A stretch of DNA of 13,612 nucleotides from an uncultured Leucothrix sp. (GCA_937923375.1 CALAJG010000119.1:1-13612); one strand, 5' to 3'. Positions 1 to 7,919 are shown, numbered from the stretch's first letter. Numbers and translations are program-made. The notes: generated by a model from the letters alone, not told the origin.

Positions 1-666
1 GAAGCGAAACGCAAAATTATTGGTAATCTATTTATCGAGATCTTCGATGAAGAATCTAATAAATTAAGCAATGCAAAATGGCTGGCTCAGGGGACTATTT
101 ACCCTGACGTGATCGAGTCAGCAGGTAGCAAAACCGGCAAAGCGCATGTCATCAAGTCGCATCATAATGTGGGTGGTTTGCCAGAGGATATGAAGCTTGG
201 ACTCGTGGAGCCGCTTCGTGAGTTGTTCAAAGATGAAGTGCGTGCCATAGGTGTTGAGTTAGGTTTGCCACGTAAGATGGTTTTCCGTCATCCGTTTCCT
301 GGCCCCGGTTTGGGCGTACGGATTTTGGGTGAAGTTAAAGAGGAATATGCAAACTTACTGCGTCAAGCCGACCATATCTTTATGGAAGAGCTTGATAATC
401 ACGATCTCTACGACAAGACCTCTCAGGCATTTGCAGTGTTCTTACCGGTAAAGTCGGTGGGTGTAATGGGTGATGGGCGTCGCTATGACTGGGTAATAGC
501 GTTACGGGCGGTCGAAACCATTGATTTTATGACCGCGCGCTGGGCCAGACTGCCTTATGAATTTCTTGAGTTAATGTCTCTAAGAATTATCAATGAAATC
601 GATGGGATTTCACGTGTAACCTATGATATTTCTGGCAAACCACCAGCGACGATTGAGTGGGAATGA
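1..666 (+). CDS. guaA: GMP synthase (glutamine-hydrolysing), C-terminal part
   Basis: This is the last 221 residues of GMP synthase, which aminates XMP to GMP in the cytoplasm using glutamine and ATP. The reading frame is open from base 1, so the gene starts left of the window; the usual length is about 525 residues and the visible part is roughly residues 305 to 525. What is seen is the end of the ATP-pyrophosphatase domain (GTIYPDVIES, then SHHNVGGLPEDM) and the C-terminal dimerisation domain with RHPFPGPGLGVRILGE. It ends in the family-typical KPPATIEWE. The amidotransferase domain is outside the window. The stop codon directly abuts the tadA start, which implies cotranscription and coupled translation. 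A GTG at 109 is an internal codon, not a start. The identification is secure. Confidence 0.97.
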   Translation, partial: EAKRKIIGNLFIEIFDEESNKLSNAKWLAQGTIYPDVIESAGSKTGKAHVIKSHHNVGGLPEDMKLGLVEPLRELFKDEVRAIGVELGLPRKMVFRHPFPGPGLGVRILGEVKEEYANLLRQADHIFMEELDNHDLYDKTSQAFAVFLPVKSVGVMGDGRRYDWVIALRAVETIDFMTARWARLPYEFLELMSLRIINEIDGISRVTYDISGKPPATIEWE

Positions 667-1179
667 GTGAGTAGTCAACGCCCTGAATCGCAAACAGTTG
701 AAGAAGCTAGCCAGCGGCAAATATTGCATGATGAGCAGTGGATGTTGCATGCGCAACGCCTTGCTGATAGGGCTCAATCCCAAGGTGAGGTACCGGTAGG
801 GGCTGTACTAGTCAAGAATGGTGAAGTCGTTGGAGAAGGTTGGAATCAACCGATTACAATGTCTGATCCTAGCGCCCATGCTGAAATCATGGCGTTACGA
901 GCTGCGGGACAATTGTTAGAAAACTACCGCCTGCCAGAGACAACCCTCTACGTGACACTGGAGCCTTGCAGCATGTGTGCTGGGGCGATGTTACATGCGC
1001 GAGTGGGGCGCGTCGTTTTTGGGGCCTATGATCCAAAAACTGGAGCGGCAGGCAGCGTTTATGACACGTTGCAGGATGAAAGAAATCTTCATAAGTTGTT
1101 AGTGCGAGGTGGAGTCTTAGCCGAATCCTGTGGCAAACAAATTAGAGACTTCTTTCGAACCAAAAGGAAAAAGGTTTAA
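667..1179 (+). CDS. tadA: tRNA adenosine(34) deaminase TadA
   Basis: TadA deaminates the wobble adenosine A34 to inosine, chiefly in tRNA-Arg(ACG), which allows decoding of CGN codons. The 170-residue protein has the cytidine/deoxycytidylate deaminase fold: HAEIMALR holds zinc ligand His71 and proton-shuttle Glu73, and PCSMC holds zinc ligands Cys101 and Cys104. Other family hallmarks are EVPVGAVLV (41-49), ENYRLPETTLYVTLEP (85-100) and GRVVFGAYDPKTGAAGS (114-130). The chosen GTG start follows the guaA stop immediately, with GGGA inside the guaA end as a ribosome site. This gives an N-terminus about 14 residues longer than the E. coli protein, so a start further in, for example ATG 742, is possible. 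The guaA-tadA order is common in gammaproteobacteria. The function is secure; the exact start is less so. Confidence 0.95.
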   Translation: MSSQRPESQTVEEASQRQILHDEQWMLHAQRLADRAQSQGEVPVGAVLVKNGEVVGEGWNQPITMSDPSAHAEIMALRAAGQLLENYRLPETTLYVTLEPCSMCAGAMLHARVGRVVFGAYDPKTGAAGSVYDTLQDERNLHKLLVRGGVLAESCGKQIRDFFRTKRKKV

Positions 1180-1283
1180 CTTAAAACATAAAATGCTTCA
1201 TAGCAAACAAAGACCTAAAGCATCCCATATTTTATGGCGAATTTAAATATCTATTAGAACCTTGTTAGACAAGCAGGAATACC

Positions 1284-1772
1284 ATGAGCCAAAAGCAGCT
1301 ACAGGCATCGACAATTCTCAGCTCTCCCGTCCACTTTCTAGCCTTCGGCTTTGGCAGCGGCTTAGCCCCGAAAGCCCCTGGTACAGCCGGTACTATTGTT
1401 GCTGTACTGTTATATTTATTGTGCCAATCATTAGACCTTTTAAGCTATAGCTTACTAACCGCTGCCATCTGTATTGCTGGTGTCTGGATATGTGGTAAGT
1501 CCTCTGAAATGCTCGGCGTCCACGATCATGGCGGCATCGTCTGGGATGAGTTTGCAGGCTATTTCGTAACCATGATCGCTGCACCACCAGGATGGGTCTG
1601 GATTGTTGTTGGTTTCATTCTGTTTCGCCTTTTTGATATCCTAAAGCCGTGGCCTATAGAATGGGCCGATCAACATGTTGATGGGGGCTTGGGCATCATG
1701 TTAGATGATATTCTCGCTGGATTAGCTTCATTTGCTGTATTGCAGATTTTGGCTTACTTTTTTATCTACTAA
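1284..1772 (+). CDS. pgpA: phosphatidylglycerophosphatase A
   Basis: PgpA removes the phosphate from phosphatidylglycerol-phosphate to give phosphatidylglycerol, at the inner membrane. The 162-residue protein carries the PgpA signatures: FGFGSGLAPKAPGTAGT (21-37) near the N-terminus, DHGGIVWDEFAGYFVT (81-96) with acidic residues that probably bind metal, the FRLFDILKPWP stretch (114-124) and GGLGIMLDDILAG (134-146). Hydrophobic segments at about 38-50, 55-70, 92-116 and 143-161 fit its membrane location. The ATG at 1284 has a good AGGAA ribosome site six bases upstream. An overlapping ORF at 1262 in another frame has no family resemblance. pgpA often follows thiL in gammaproteobacteria; here thiL is absent and the gene stands alone after tadA with a gap of about 100 bp. 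Confidence 0.95.
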   Translation: MSQKQLQASTILSSPVHFLAFGFGSGLAPKAPGTAGTIVAVLLYLLCQSLDLLSYSLLTAAICIAGVWICGKSSEMLGVHDHGGIVWDEFAGYFVTMIAAPPGWVWIVVGFILFRLFDILKPWPIEWADQHVDGGLGIMLDDILAGLASFAVLQILAYFFIY

Positions 1773-1826
1773 CGTCAAATATTCCTAATAAATACCCTTT
1801 TCAACAAACAATCTGACGATATACAA

Positions 1827-2219
1827 ATGACTCCAATTACCGATCTCAAGCAACTGTTAGCTTCAATGGCTCCACAACTTCATTCTGAAGAATATGTATT
1901 TTGTAGCTTAGCTGGGGAGTACGGCGACTATGCGCATTTAAATCCGGTAACGGCGTTTCGCGAGCAGGAAGGTTTGTCATTGGTTCTGCCTAAAGCCTCT
2001 GCAGAAGCCGAGAATATTACATTTGACGCCACATTTAAGATGATCACGCTTACTGTACACTCTAGCCTTGAGGCCGTTGGTCTGACAGCGGCGGTCGCTG
2101 CCAAATTGACTGAACACAATATCAGTGCCAACGTCATCGCAGCATTCCATCACGATCATATTATGATTCCGACTGACAATGCCGACGCAGCCATGAAGGC
2201 ATTGCATGAACTTTCTTAA
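1827..2219 (+). CDS. ACT domain-containing protein (COG3602-like)
   Basis: This is a 130-residue soluble protein resembling a family of small stand-alone proteins with two ACT-like halves. The N-terminal part (about 1-60) has EEYVFCSLAGEYGDY and EQEGLSLVLPKASAE. The second half (about 68-130) has the strand MITLTVHSSLEAVGLTAAVA, then LTEHNISANVIAAFHHDHI, the typical ACT pattern of a strand, a helix and a glycine- or asparagine-containing turn. ACT domains commonly bind amino acids and regulate enzymes, but for this family the ligand and role are not established and I infer none. The gene lies 54 bp after pgpA on the same strand and converges with the MetE-N gene. The ribosome site is weak. 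The closeness to a methionine-type locus is only suggestive. Confidence 0.8.
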   Translation: MTPITDLKQLLASMAPQLHSEEYVFCSLAGEYGDYAHLNPVTAFREQEGLSLVLPKASAEAENITFDATFKMITLTVHSSLEAVGLTAAVAAKLTEHNISANVIAAFHHDHIMIPTDNADAAMKALHELS

Positions 2220-2254
2220 GCAAAGGATTCGATGACTACTGTTGTATCTACTTC

Positions 2255-3247
2255 TTAGGCAACTTTAGCCTTAGCTGTGGGCTGTTTAACATCCTCAGGC
2301 GCATGACTTCGAAATAGTCGAATTGGCTGTTTAAAGCGACCCTCTTTAAGCGCGTCGGCCAATGACGTTAGCTCGCGAATTTTCTGCATTTCAAAGGCAT
2401 TTTGCTGCGTTGCATCGCTGTGCTCTGTAGGCAGGTGAACGAATGCTACATTGGGCGCTAGCCAGAGTCGTTCTTTTAAACGTTTGGCAACCGGTTTCAA
2501 GCGAGTCAGTAAGCCAGTCAAATCAGATTTAGCTAACTCTTTACCATCGATCACGCCTAGTGAAATAATCTTATGACGCGGCAGCCAATCCACCACACGC
2601 ATCATTTGATTAGGCACTAAAGCGTCTACGTGTAACGCTTGGACTGGTAGTTGGCACGCAAGTTGAATGTTTTGGTTAAGTGCCCCAAGACTCGCGGCAA
2701 CCATTAACTTAACGGGTGAACGCTGCAGTTTGAAATACCCTGCGCGGTAGGCATGTCGCCATTCCCGATTCAAGGGTTGCGTTAACATTGGTTCGTCTAA
2801 CTGCAGCCATGATAATTTACACCCACTGAGTTTAGTGAGTAGTTTGGTATATAGCGGCAATAGTAAATCAAGGTATTGCAGTTGCTGCGCCTCATTGTCA
2901 AAACGCAACGTTTGTAACAGACTAACGGGGCCAATAATGGTCGCTTTGTATTGGATGCCTGCTTCAGTTGCCTGCTTAATCTGACCGAGTAGTGCATCAG
3001 CGTTTAATTCAGGCTTGAGTGCAACATCAGGACTTAGGGAATCATAAAAAGCGCAGGATCCATACCATTCGGTACAGTGAGTTTTTTCAGCACTTACAGC
3101 ATCCAGACCAAATAATTTATGATTAAAAGCCACTTGCTCCATCACACTTGAATGATGCAAGCTTAACCAATCAGTTTTTACTGCATTGCTAATGCTAGCA
3201 ATGTTACTAACATCTGCTATCTGTCCAAGTGTGTGGGTTGTGATCAT
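2255..3247 (-). CDS. stand-alone N-terminal domain of cobalamin-independent methionine synthase (MetE-N)
   Basis: This 330-residue protein resembles only the N-terminal half of MetE (the Meth_synt_1 region). Recognisable stretches in order are EWYGSCAFYDSLSPDV (60-75), YKATIIGPVSLLQTLR (100-115), LSWLQLDEPML (145-155), LMVAASLGALNQNIQLA (181-197), LPVQALHVDALVP (200-212), KIISLGVIDG (226-235) and RLWLAPNVAFVHLP (260-273). Complete MetE is about 750 residues, and its C-terminal barrel carries the zinc-binding His/Cys residues and homocysteine site. That barrel is absent, and the ORF ends cleanly with a basic, Ala/Lys-rich tail and no decayed remainder. By itself it should not make methionine. 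It may act with a separate core (C-terminal-type) synthase elsewhere, or have another folate-related role; both are inferences. AAGGA six bases upstream supports the ATG at 3247. A MetR-like gene is divergent, which suggests methionine-linked control. Confidence 0.82.
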   Translation of the reverse strand: MITTHTLGQIADVSNIASISNAVKTDWLSLHHSSVMEQVAFNHKLFGLDAVSAEKTHCTEWYGSCAFYDSLSPDVALKPELNADALLGQIKQATEAGIQYKATIIGPVSLLQTLRFDNEAQQLQYLDLLLPLYTKLLTKLSGCKLSWLQLDEPMLTQPLNREWRHAYRAGYFKLQRSPVKLMVAASLGALNQNIQLACQLPVQALHVDALVPNQMMRVVDWLPRHKIISLGVIDGKELAKSDLTGLLTRLKPVAKRLKERLWLAPNVAFVHLPTEHSDATQQNAFEMQKIRELTSLADALKEGRFKQPIRLFRSHAPEDVKQPTAKAKVA

Positions 3248-3291
3248 TGCTATTCCTTATTGCCGCTTCTATTTAACTCACTAAAAGTTTA

Positions 3292-3307
3292 CATTGACCA
3301 ATCAATG
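3292..3307. promoter_or_regulatory. perfect inverted repeat, candidate LysR-type operator
   Basis: CATTGA and TCAATG form a perfect 6-bp inverted repeat with a 4-base spacer in the gap between the divergent MetE-N and MetR-like genes. Related ATTGAT half-sites occur at 3332 and near 3350. LysR regulators usually bind such dyads in divergent promoter regions and control both genes. The E. coli MetR consensus (TGAA-N5-TTCA) is not present as such, so this is a positional guess. Confidence 0.35.
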
Positions 3308-3352
3308 ATGAATAATGATGGTTTTAGATCTATTGATGCAGAAAACTAATTG

Positions 3353-4240
3353 ATGATTGAGCGCACTCACCTACAAATTATTCTGGCGCTGCACCAATTC
3401 AAAACGCTTACGGCAGCAGCTACGTCGCTTAATCTATCGCAATCTGCGCTATCGCATCAGATCAAGCATCTTGAGGAAAGGCTTGGAGTTAAGCTCTGGC
3501 AAAAAGAAGGGCGCATGCTTCGCCTGACACAAGCTGGGGAGCAGCTATTGGTATCGGCACAGAGCGTTTTGCCTGTGCTTCAGCGCACTGAGCAAACGTT
3601 GAAAGCCTATGCTGAAGGACGCCAAGGCAACTTGCGGATAGGTGTGGAATGCTACCCTTGTTATGAATGGTTGACGCGAGTGATCGCCGATTTTCTCCTG
3701 GCCTCACCCGATGTGGATGTGGACATCATTCAGAAGTTTCAATTTTCCGGTGTTGAGGGGTTGTTAAATCATTCAGTGGATTTATTAATTACTCCTGACC
3801 CCTTTGAGAACACATCATTAATTTTTGAACCTTTATTTGATTATGAACTGGTGTTGTTAGTTGCTTCTGACCATCCACTGGCCAAAGAAACGTTTTGCAC
3901 ACCGCAAATGATCACTGATCAAACCTTAATTTTGTTCCCAGTACCTATCGAACGATTGGATATTTACACTGAGTTTTTGATACCCGCACACATCAGTCCA
4001 AAGGCACAAAAGTTCACAGAATCCATCGAGATGATGTTGCAGTTGACGGTTTGCCAGCGAGGAGTGATGACCCTGCCGCGCTGGCTGGCTAATATCTATT
4101 GTGAAAAACATCCGCTGAAAGCGTTAGGATTAGGCAAACAGGGCGTTTATAAGACTTTATACGCAGCATTCAAGCAAATCGATATTGATACTCCCTATAT
4201 CCATAGCTTTCTTGATTTAGGTAAGCAAAAACAGCTTTAA
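3353..4240 (+). CDS. LysR-family transcriptional regulator, MetR-like
   Basis: This LysR-type regulator has about 295 residues. The N-terminal winged helix-turn-helix spans about residues 4-60, with TAAATSLNLSQSALSHQIKH and LEERLGVKLW, followed by the effector-binding domain from about residue 92. Resemblance to E. coli MetR is clear in the N-terminus (MIERTHL against MIEVKHL), in the GVECYPCYEWL stretch (IECHSCIQWL in MetR), in FDYELVLLVASDHPLA, in LFPVPIERLDIYTEFLIPA and in the TLYAAF region. MetR responds to homocysteine and activates metE and related genes; the two cysteines of VECYPC are conserved with it. I start at ATG 3353, which matches MetR, rather than the TTG one codon earlier. 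The gene is divergent from MetE-N, which fits a local regulator-target pair, and it converges on the hydrolase-OsmC gene with only 21 bp between them. Confidence 0.88.
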   Translation: MIERTHLQIILALHQFKTLTAAATSLNLSQSALSHQIKHLEERLGVKLWQKEGRMLRLTQAGEQLLVSAQSVLPVLQRTEQTLKAYAEGRQGNLRIGVECYPCYEWLTRVIADFLLASPDVDVDIIQKFQFSGVEGLLNHSVDLLITPDPFENTSLIFEPLFDYELVLLVASDHPLAKETFCTPQMITDQTLILFPVPIERLDIYTEFLIPAHISPKAQKFTESIEMMLQLTVCQRGVMTLPRWLANIYCEKHPLKALGLGKQGVYKTLYAAFKQIDIDTPYIHSFLDLGKQKQL

Positions 4241-4261
4241 TTTGCTATGCACGACTTATAG

Positions 4262-5548
4262 CTAAGCCTCCGCCCACGGAACCTCATGCGTTCGTACTAC
4301 CAGGTCATTTTCTAAGCTTAGGTGAACCGGACAACGATCCGCTATTTCAATCAGTCGTTTTCGCTGTGCTTCGGTCAGGTCACCTTTCAATTCAATTTCT
4401 CGGGTTATTTTTTCAATCTTACCGGTCAAACCTTCACAGTCTGAACAGTCGTCGGAGTGGATGCGTTCATGATTCAGGCGAATTTTTACATCATCCAACG
4501 CCAGTTTTTTGTGGTTAGCATACATCCGAATGGTCATGGAGGTACAAGACCCCAATGCCATAAGTAATAAATCGTAAGGAGTTGGGCCAAGGTTGGAACC
4601 ACCATAGCTGGTTGGCTCATCTGACAGCTGAGCATGATCTGCTGTAAACAAACCACGTAAAAACTTTCTGTCTTTTTCGGTAACCAACACTTCACCTTCG
4701 TTAAGGGCGTGGGGCGTTTTTGATTCTAACGTTGTTGCTCTATCTGCTAAATCTTCAGTTGATACCGCCTTTTCGCTAGAAAGCTCATCAATATAGCGAT
4801 CTGCCCACACCGCCAATGTTTGAGCGACAAACTCGGCATCCTTTGCATTAATTAATAGATGATCCGCATCATCCAATGAGATGTAGCTTTTAGGATGCTT
4901 CGCTGCAATGAAGATTTTTGCCGCTTCTGCAACCGGCACTATCTTATCAATTGGTGAATGAAACACCATCAAAGGACGTCTGAGACGAGCAATATGATCG
5001 GTATCAGCATGCTGCTTAAGGTCATCAATGAGCTGTTTTTGGATGGTAAACTTGCGTAACCCTATGCTCACTTCCGCTTTGCCATTGTCTTCAAGGTCTT
5101 GCATAGAACAATGAAACAGATGCTGCACATGATCAGCGGTGGCAGGGGAACCTATAGTCGATATTGCTTTGACTAGCGGCATCCGATCGGCAGCACTTAA
5201 TACTGCAGCACCGCCTAAACTATGACCGACTAACAGCTGTGGAGCCGCAAAGTCTCGCTCCATCATCTTGTAAGCAGCTAACAAATCATCAACATTAGAT
5301 GAAAAATTAGTATTGCCAAAATCACCGTCGCTATTGCCCAAACCTGTAAAATCAAAGCGGAACACCGCGATGCCGAATTTTGTCAGTGCACGAGCAATAC
5401 GTGAAGCTGCTGCGATATCTTTACCACAGGTAAAACAATGTGCGAATAGGGCATAACTCCTGACCTCTGAGCGATCAGCAGGTGTTTCTAACAATCCAGC
5501 AAGCTCAATGCCCTGATCATTTCTGAAGGTGACTTTTTGTCGTGCCAT
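4262..5548 (-). CDS. alpha/beta hydrolase-OsmC fusion protein
   Basis: This 428-residue cytoplasmic protein has two domains. Residues 1-253 form a serine-type alpha/beta hydrolase: AHCFTCGKD (36-44), FDFTGLGNSDG (65-75), nucleophile Ser110 in GHSLGG, probable Asp201 in HSPIDKIV and His230 in DDADHLL. After a linker, residues 287-428 are an OsmC/Ohr-type domain with paired redox cysteines, Cys335 in LGSCTSM and Cys406 in RCPVHLSLE. OsmC proteins reduce organic hydroperoxides through such a cysteine pair. The same fusion occurs in other bacteria, often annotated as a bifunctional hydrolase/OsmC protein; the substrate is not known. A further Cys368/Cys371 pair sits in DDCSDCEG. The start has GGGA eight bases upstream. 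It lies 77 bp downstream of rep on the same strand. Confidence 0.9.
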   Translation of the reverse strand: MARQKVTFRNDQGIELAGLLETPADRSEVRSYALFAHCFTCGKDIAAASRIARALTKFGIAVFRFDFTGLGNSDGDFGNTNFSSNVDDLLAAYKMMERDFAAPQLLVGHSLGGAAVLSAADRMPLVKAISTIGSPATADHVQHLFHCSMQDLEDNGKAEVSIGLRKFTIQKQLIDDLKQHADTDHIARLRRPLMVFHSPIDKIVPVAEAAKIFIAAKHPKSYISLDDADHLLINAKDAEFVAQTLAVWADRYIDELSSEKAVSTEDLADRATTLESKTPHALNEGEVLVTEKDRKFLRGLFTADHAQLSDEPTSYGGSNLGPTPYDLLLMALGSCTSMTIRMYANHKKLALDDVKIRLNHERIHSDDCSDCEGLTGKIEKITREIELKGDLTEAQRKRLIEIADRCPVHLSLENDLVVRTHEVPWAEA

Positions 5549-5625
5549 AGCGCATATCCCGTTAATGTTGTCTGGTTGCCATACATGATTTCTTTACGTG
5601 GCTTAAGAGTATTCAGATACAACGG

Positions 5626-7635
5626 TTAGTCGCCCAACATATCCTGCAGATTATCAATATAGCTCTTCGCTGTTTCTTTATGTTCTTTTGCTGACTTAAC
5701 TACCCGGCCATCCCATTCAATATGCTCTGGGGGGAGTTCGTCCAAAAAGCGGCTGGGTTCGCAGGTGATTTTCTCGCCAAACTTGTTGCGAGTCTTAGCA
5801 AAAGTAATGGTTAACTGTTTTTTTGCACGTGTTATTCCAACATACGCCAAGCGTCTCTCTTCCTCTAGGCCATTGTTGTCTTCAATCGAGTTAGCATGAG
5901 GCAGAACATCCTCCTCCATTCCCACTAAAAACACATAGGGGAATTCTAATCCTTTTGAGGTGTGCAGGGTCATTAGGCTGACCGCATCAGAGTCATCGTC
6001 CTCTTTGTTGCGCTCAAGGATATCCATTAAGCTCATATGTGCAACGATATCAGCTAAGTCTTGATGATCACCTTGTCCTTCATTGTAGAGCCGCTTGATC
6101 CAGTCGATAACCTCTTGAACATTCTCCATGCGACGTTCTGCCATTTTCGGCGAATTACTGGTGGTTTGCAGATACTCATAATAGGCAATATCAGTAATCA
6201 GACGTTCAACAATCCTATGGGGCTCTTCCTCTCGCGAGGCAAATGAAAGTTCGTTAATCCAATGGCAAAAAGTCGCCAATCGCGCCCGTCCACCTTCACT
6301 AAGCTGCGAGGCTAAACCCATTTCGGTTGATGCGGCAAATAGGCTGATCTCCCGTTCATTGGCATAGTCACCCAATTTTTCGAGGGTGCTGGCGCCAATC
6401 GAACGCTTCGGTGTGTTGACTATGCGAAGAAAAGCCGCATCATCCGCTGTGTTTGAGATCAACCTGATGTAAGCAATAGTATCTTTGACTTCCGGTCGCG
6501 AGAAAAACGAGATGCCACCGCTAATCTTATACGGAATATCATTCTGCCTAAGATAACGTTCAAATAACCGGCTCTGATGGTTGCTTCGATAGAGAACAGC
6601 AAAGTCACCGTGCGGTGCCTTGTCTAAAAAGTGATGTTTCATCAGTTCAGTAATCACTTTTTCGATTTCATGCTCAGCGGTACGACAAGGTAAAATTTTA
6701 ATTTTACGGCCACTACCCAACGCACTCCATAGCTTCTTTTCAAACAGGTGTGGGTTATTGCCAATCAAGTGGTTGGCACTTTCAAGAATGCTTGAAGTCG
6801 AACGGTAGTTTTGTTCTAGTTTGACCAGTTTTAGGTTCGGATAATCTTTTTGTAACTGATTGATATTTTCAGGACGCGCACCTCGCCAAGCGTAGATTGA
6901 CTGATCGTCATCGCCAACCACGGTCAGTTCTGAGCGGATTCCCGCGAGTTGTTGAACCATGCGATACTGGCAGGTATTAGTATCCTGATATTCGTCTACT
7001 AACAGATAACGAAGCTTATTTTGCCATCTCAATAACACCTCATTGTCATCGTCAAATAACTGAACAGGTAACACAATGAGATCATCAAAATCCAGTGCAT
7101 TGTAGGCTTTGAGCTGTCTTTGGTAACGCTGATACACCTTGGCAGCCAATAGTTCTTGGGGGGTAGTAGCAATTTCAAGCGCTTTTTTAGGCGAGATAAA
7201 ATCGTTTTTCCAACGTGAAATAATCCATCGGCTGTCATCATCCGGGTCTGCAGCCTCATCATCTCGTAGCATCAGCTCTTTTATAATAGTGCCAGTGTCT
7301 TGAGCATCCAGAATACTGAAACCGGATTTATAGCCCAACAATTTGTATTCTTTACGAATAATCTGTAAGCCGAGATTATGAAACGTTGCTACCGTTAGCC
7401 CACGAGCCTCATCTTTGCTGAGTAACTGAGAAGCCCGCTCACGCATTTCTCGCGACGCCTTGTTTGTAAAGGTAATCGCCGCGATGTGTCGGCCTGGAAT
7501 GCCCGCTTTGCGAATCAACCAAGCAATCTTTTCAGTGATCACGCGCGTTTTACCACTACCAGCACCCGCAAGTACTAATAAGGGAGACCCAATGTGCTCG
7601 ACGGCCGCTTGTTGTTGTGGATTTAGACCAGGCAT
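5626..7635 (-). CDS. rep: ATP-dependent DNA helicase Rep
   Basis: This is a 669-residue superfamily-1A 3'-5' DNA helicase. Rep helps replication forks pass protein roadblocks and assists restart. Motifs in order are Walker A AGAGSGKT (23-30), motif Ia TFTNKASREM (55-64), TFHNLGL (84-90), Walker B LLVDEYQDTN (211-220), motif III GDDDQSIYAWRG (241-252), motif IV KLEQNYRST (272-280), then LMTLHTSKGLEFPYVFLVGMEE and EERRLAYVGITRAKK near the C-terminus. Overall match and length (E. coli Rep has 673) favour Rep over UvrD or PcrA, notably the LNPQQQAAVE start, NNPHLFEKKLWS and PSRFLDELPPEHIEWD. The C-terminus ends NLQDMLGD without the basic tail of E. coli Rep. The start matches the family, but no strong ribosome site is visible. 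Confidence 0.95.
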   Translation of the reverse strand: MPGLNPQQQAAVEHIGSPLLVLAGAGSGKTRVITEKIAWLIRKAGIPGRHIAAITFTNKASREMRERASQLLSKDEARGLTVATFHNLGLQIIRKEYKLLGYKSGFSILDAQDTGTIIKELMLRDDEAADPDDDSRWIISRWKNDFISPKKALEIATTPQELLAAKVYQRYQRQLKAYNALDFDDLIVLPVQLFDDDNEVLLRWQNKLRYLLVDEYQDTNTCQYRMVQQLAGIRSELTVVGDDDQSIYAWRGARPENINQLQKDYPNLKLVKLEQNYRSTSSILESANHLIGNNPHLFEKKLWSALGSGRKIKILPCRTAEHEIEKVITELMKHHFLDKAPHGDFAVLYRSNHQSRLFERYLRQNDIPYKISGGISFFSRPEVKDTIAYIRLISNTADDAAFLRIVNTPKRSIGASTLEKLGDYANEREISLFAASTEMGLASQLSEGGRARLATFCHWINELSFASREEEPHRIVERLITDIAYYEYLQTTSNSPKMAERRMENVQEVIDWIKRLYNEGQGDHQDLADIVAHMSLMDILERNKEDDDSDAVSLMTLHTSKGLEFPYVFLVGMEEDVLPHANSIEDNNGLEEERRLAYVGITRAKKQLTITFAKTRNKFGEKITCEPSRFLDELPPEHIEWDGRVVKSAKEHKETAKSYIDNLQDMLGD

Positions 7636-7915
7636 CGGTTAACAGAATTCTCAGATGTGAAGATAGTTTCGAATGATTATCTGCTGATATCATGCTTGCA
7701 CGATAATCGCTGCTGATAATAGCAGATTGCTTGATGTAAGCTAAATTCTTAATGAGACTTTGATTGATGCCTTCACTATTCTGGATCATCGATTTCTGGC
7801 ATCATTATACGATAGGTTAGCTGTTGCTTAGTTGAGGAAAATCATAACAAGTCGAACTCAACGTCTAAGGTACAGCAATGACCACAAATAAACTTACCCT
7901 GACTGTTAGGATCAT
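7636..7915. other. intergenic region between divergent rep and DHH genes
   Basis: This 280-bp AT-rich spacer separates rep (-) from the DHH gene (+) and must hold both promoters. Visible structure is limited. CTGCTGAT occurs twice (7681 and about 7710), the second as part of a 5-bp hairpin CTGCT/AGCAG (7710-7725, 6-base loop). A short ORF lies at its right end (listed separately). I see no convincing -35/-10 pair and no known RNA. Confidence 0.4.
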
Positions 7916-7919
7916 ATGA
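7878..7919 (+). CDS. possible 13-codon leader ORF upstream of the DHH gene
   Basis: An ATG at 7878, preceded by AAGG seven bases upstream, opens a 13-codon frame (MTTNKLTLTVRII). Its TGA stop overlaps the ATG of the DHH phosphoesterase gene in an ATGA junction, the geometry of translational coupling. An in-frame TAA lies just upstream, so it is not the tail of a longer gene. The peptide has no attenuator-like run of one amino acid. It could be a chance ORF; the DHH gene has its own AGGA site inside it. Confidence 0.3.
   Translation: MTTNKLTLTVRII

Noticed and set aside
109..666. Short GuaA-like gene starting at GTG 109
   Set aside because: The frame is open to base 1 and the residues before 109 match GMP synthase, so this is an internal codon of a gene cut by the window edge.
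1193..1223. Inverted repeat ATGCTT/AAGCAT after tadA as a terminator
   Set aside because: The stem is only 6 AT-rich base pairs with a 19-base loop and no adjacent T-run; too weak to call.
2255..3247. MetE-N as a decayed remnant of a full metE gene
   Set aside because: The frame is intact over 330 residues with a good ribosome site, and only 35 bp separate its stop from the convergent gene, with no trace of a C-terminal domain. A stable stand-alone protein is the better reading.
7681..7725. Short CTGCTGAT repeats in the rep-DHH spacer as iterons or an att site
   Set aside because: There are only two copies, with no further periodicity and no integrase or replication initiator nearby.
7556..7789. 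77-residue minus-strand ORF across the rep start
   Set aside because: It overlaps the well-supported Rep N-terminus in another frame and resembles nothing known.
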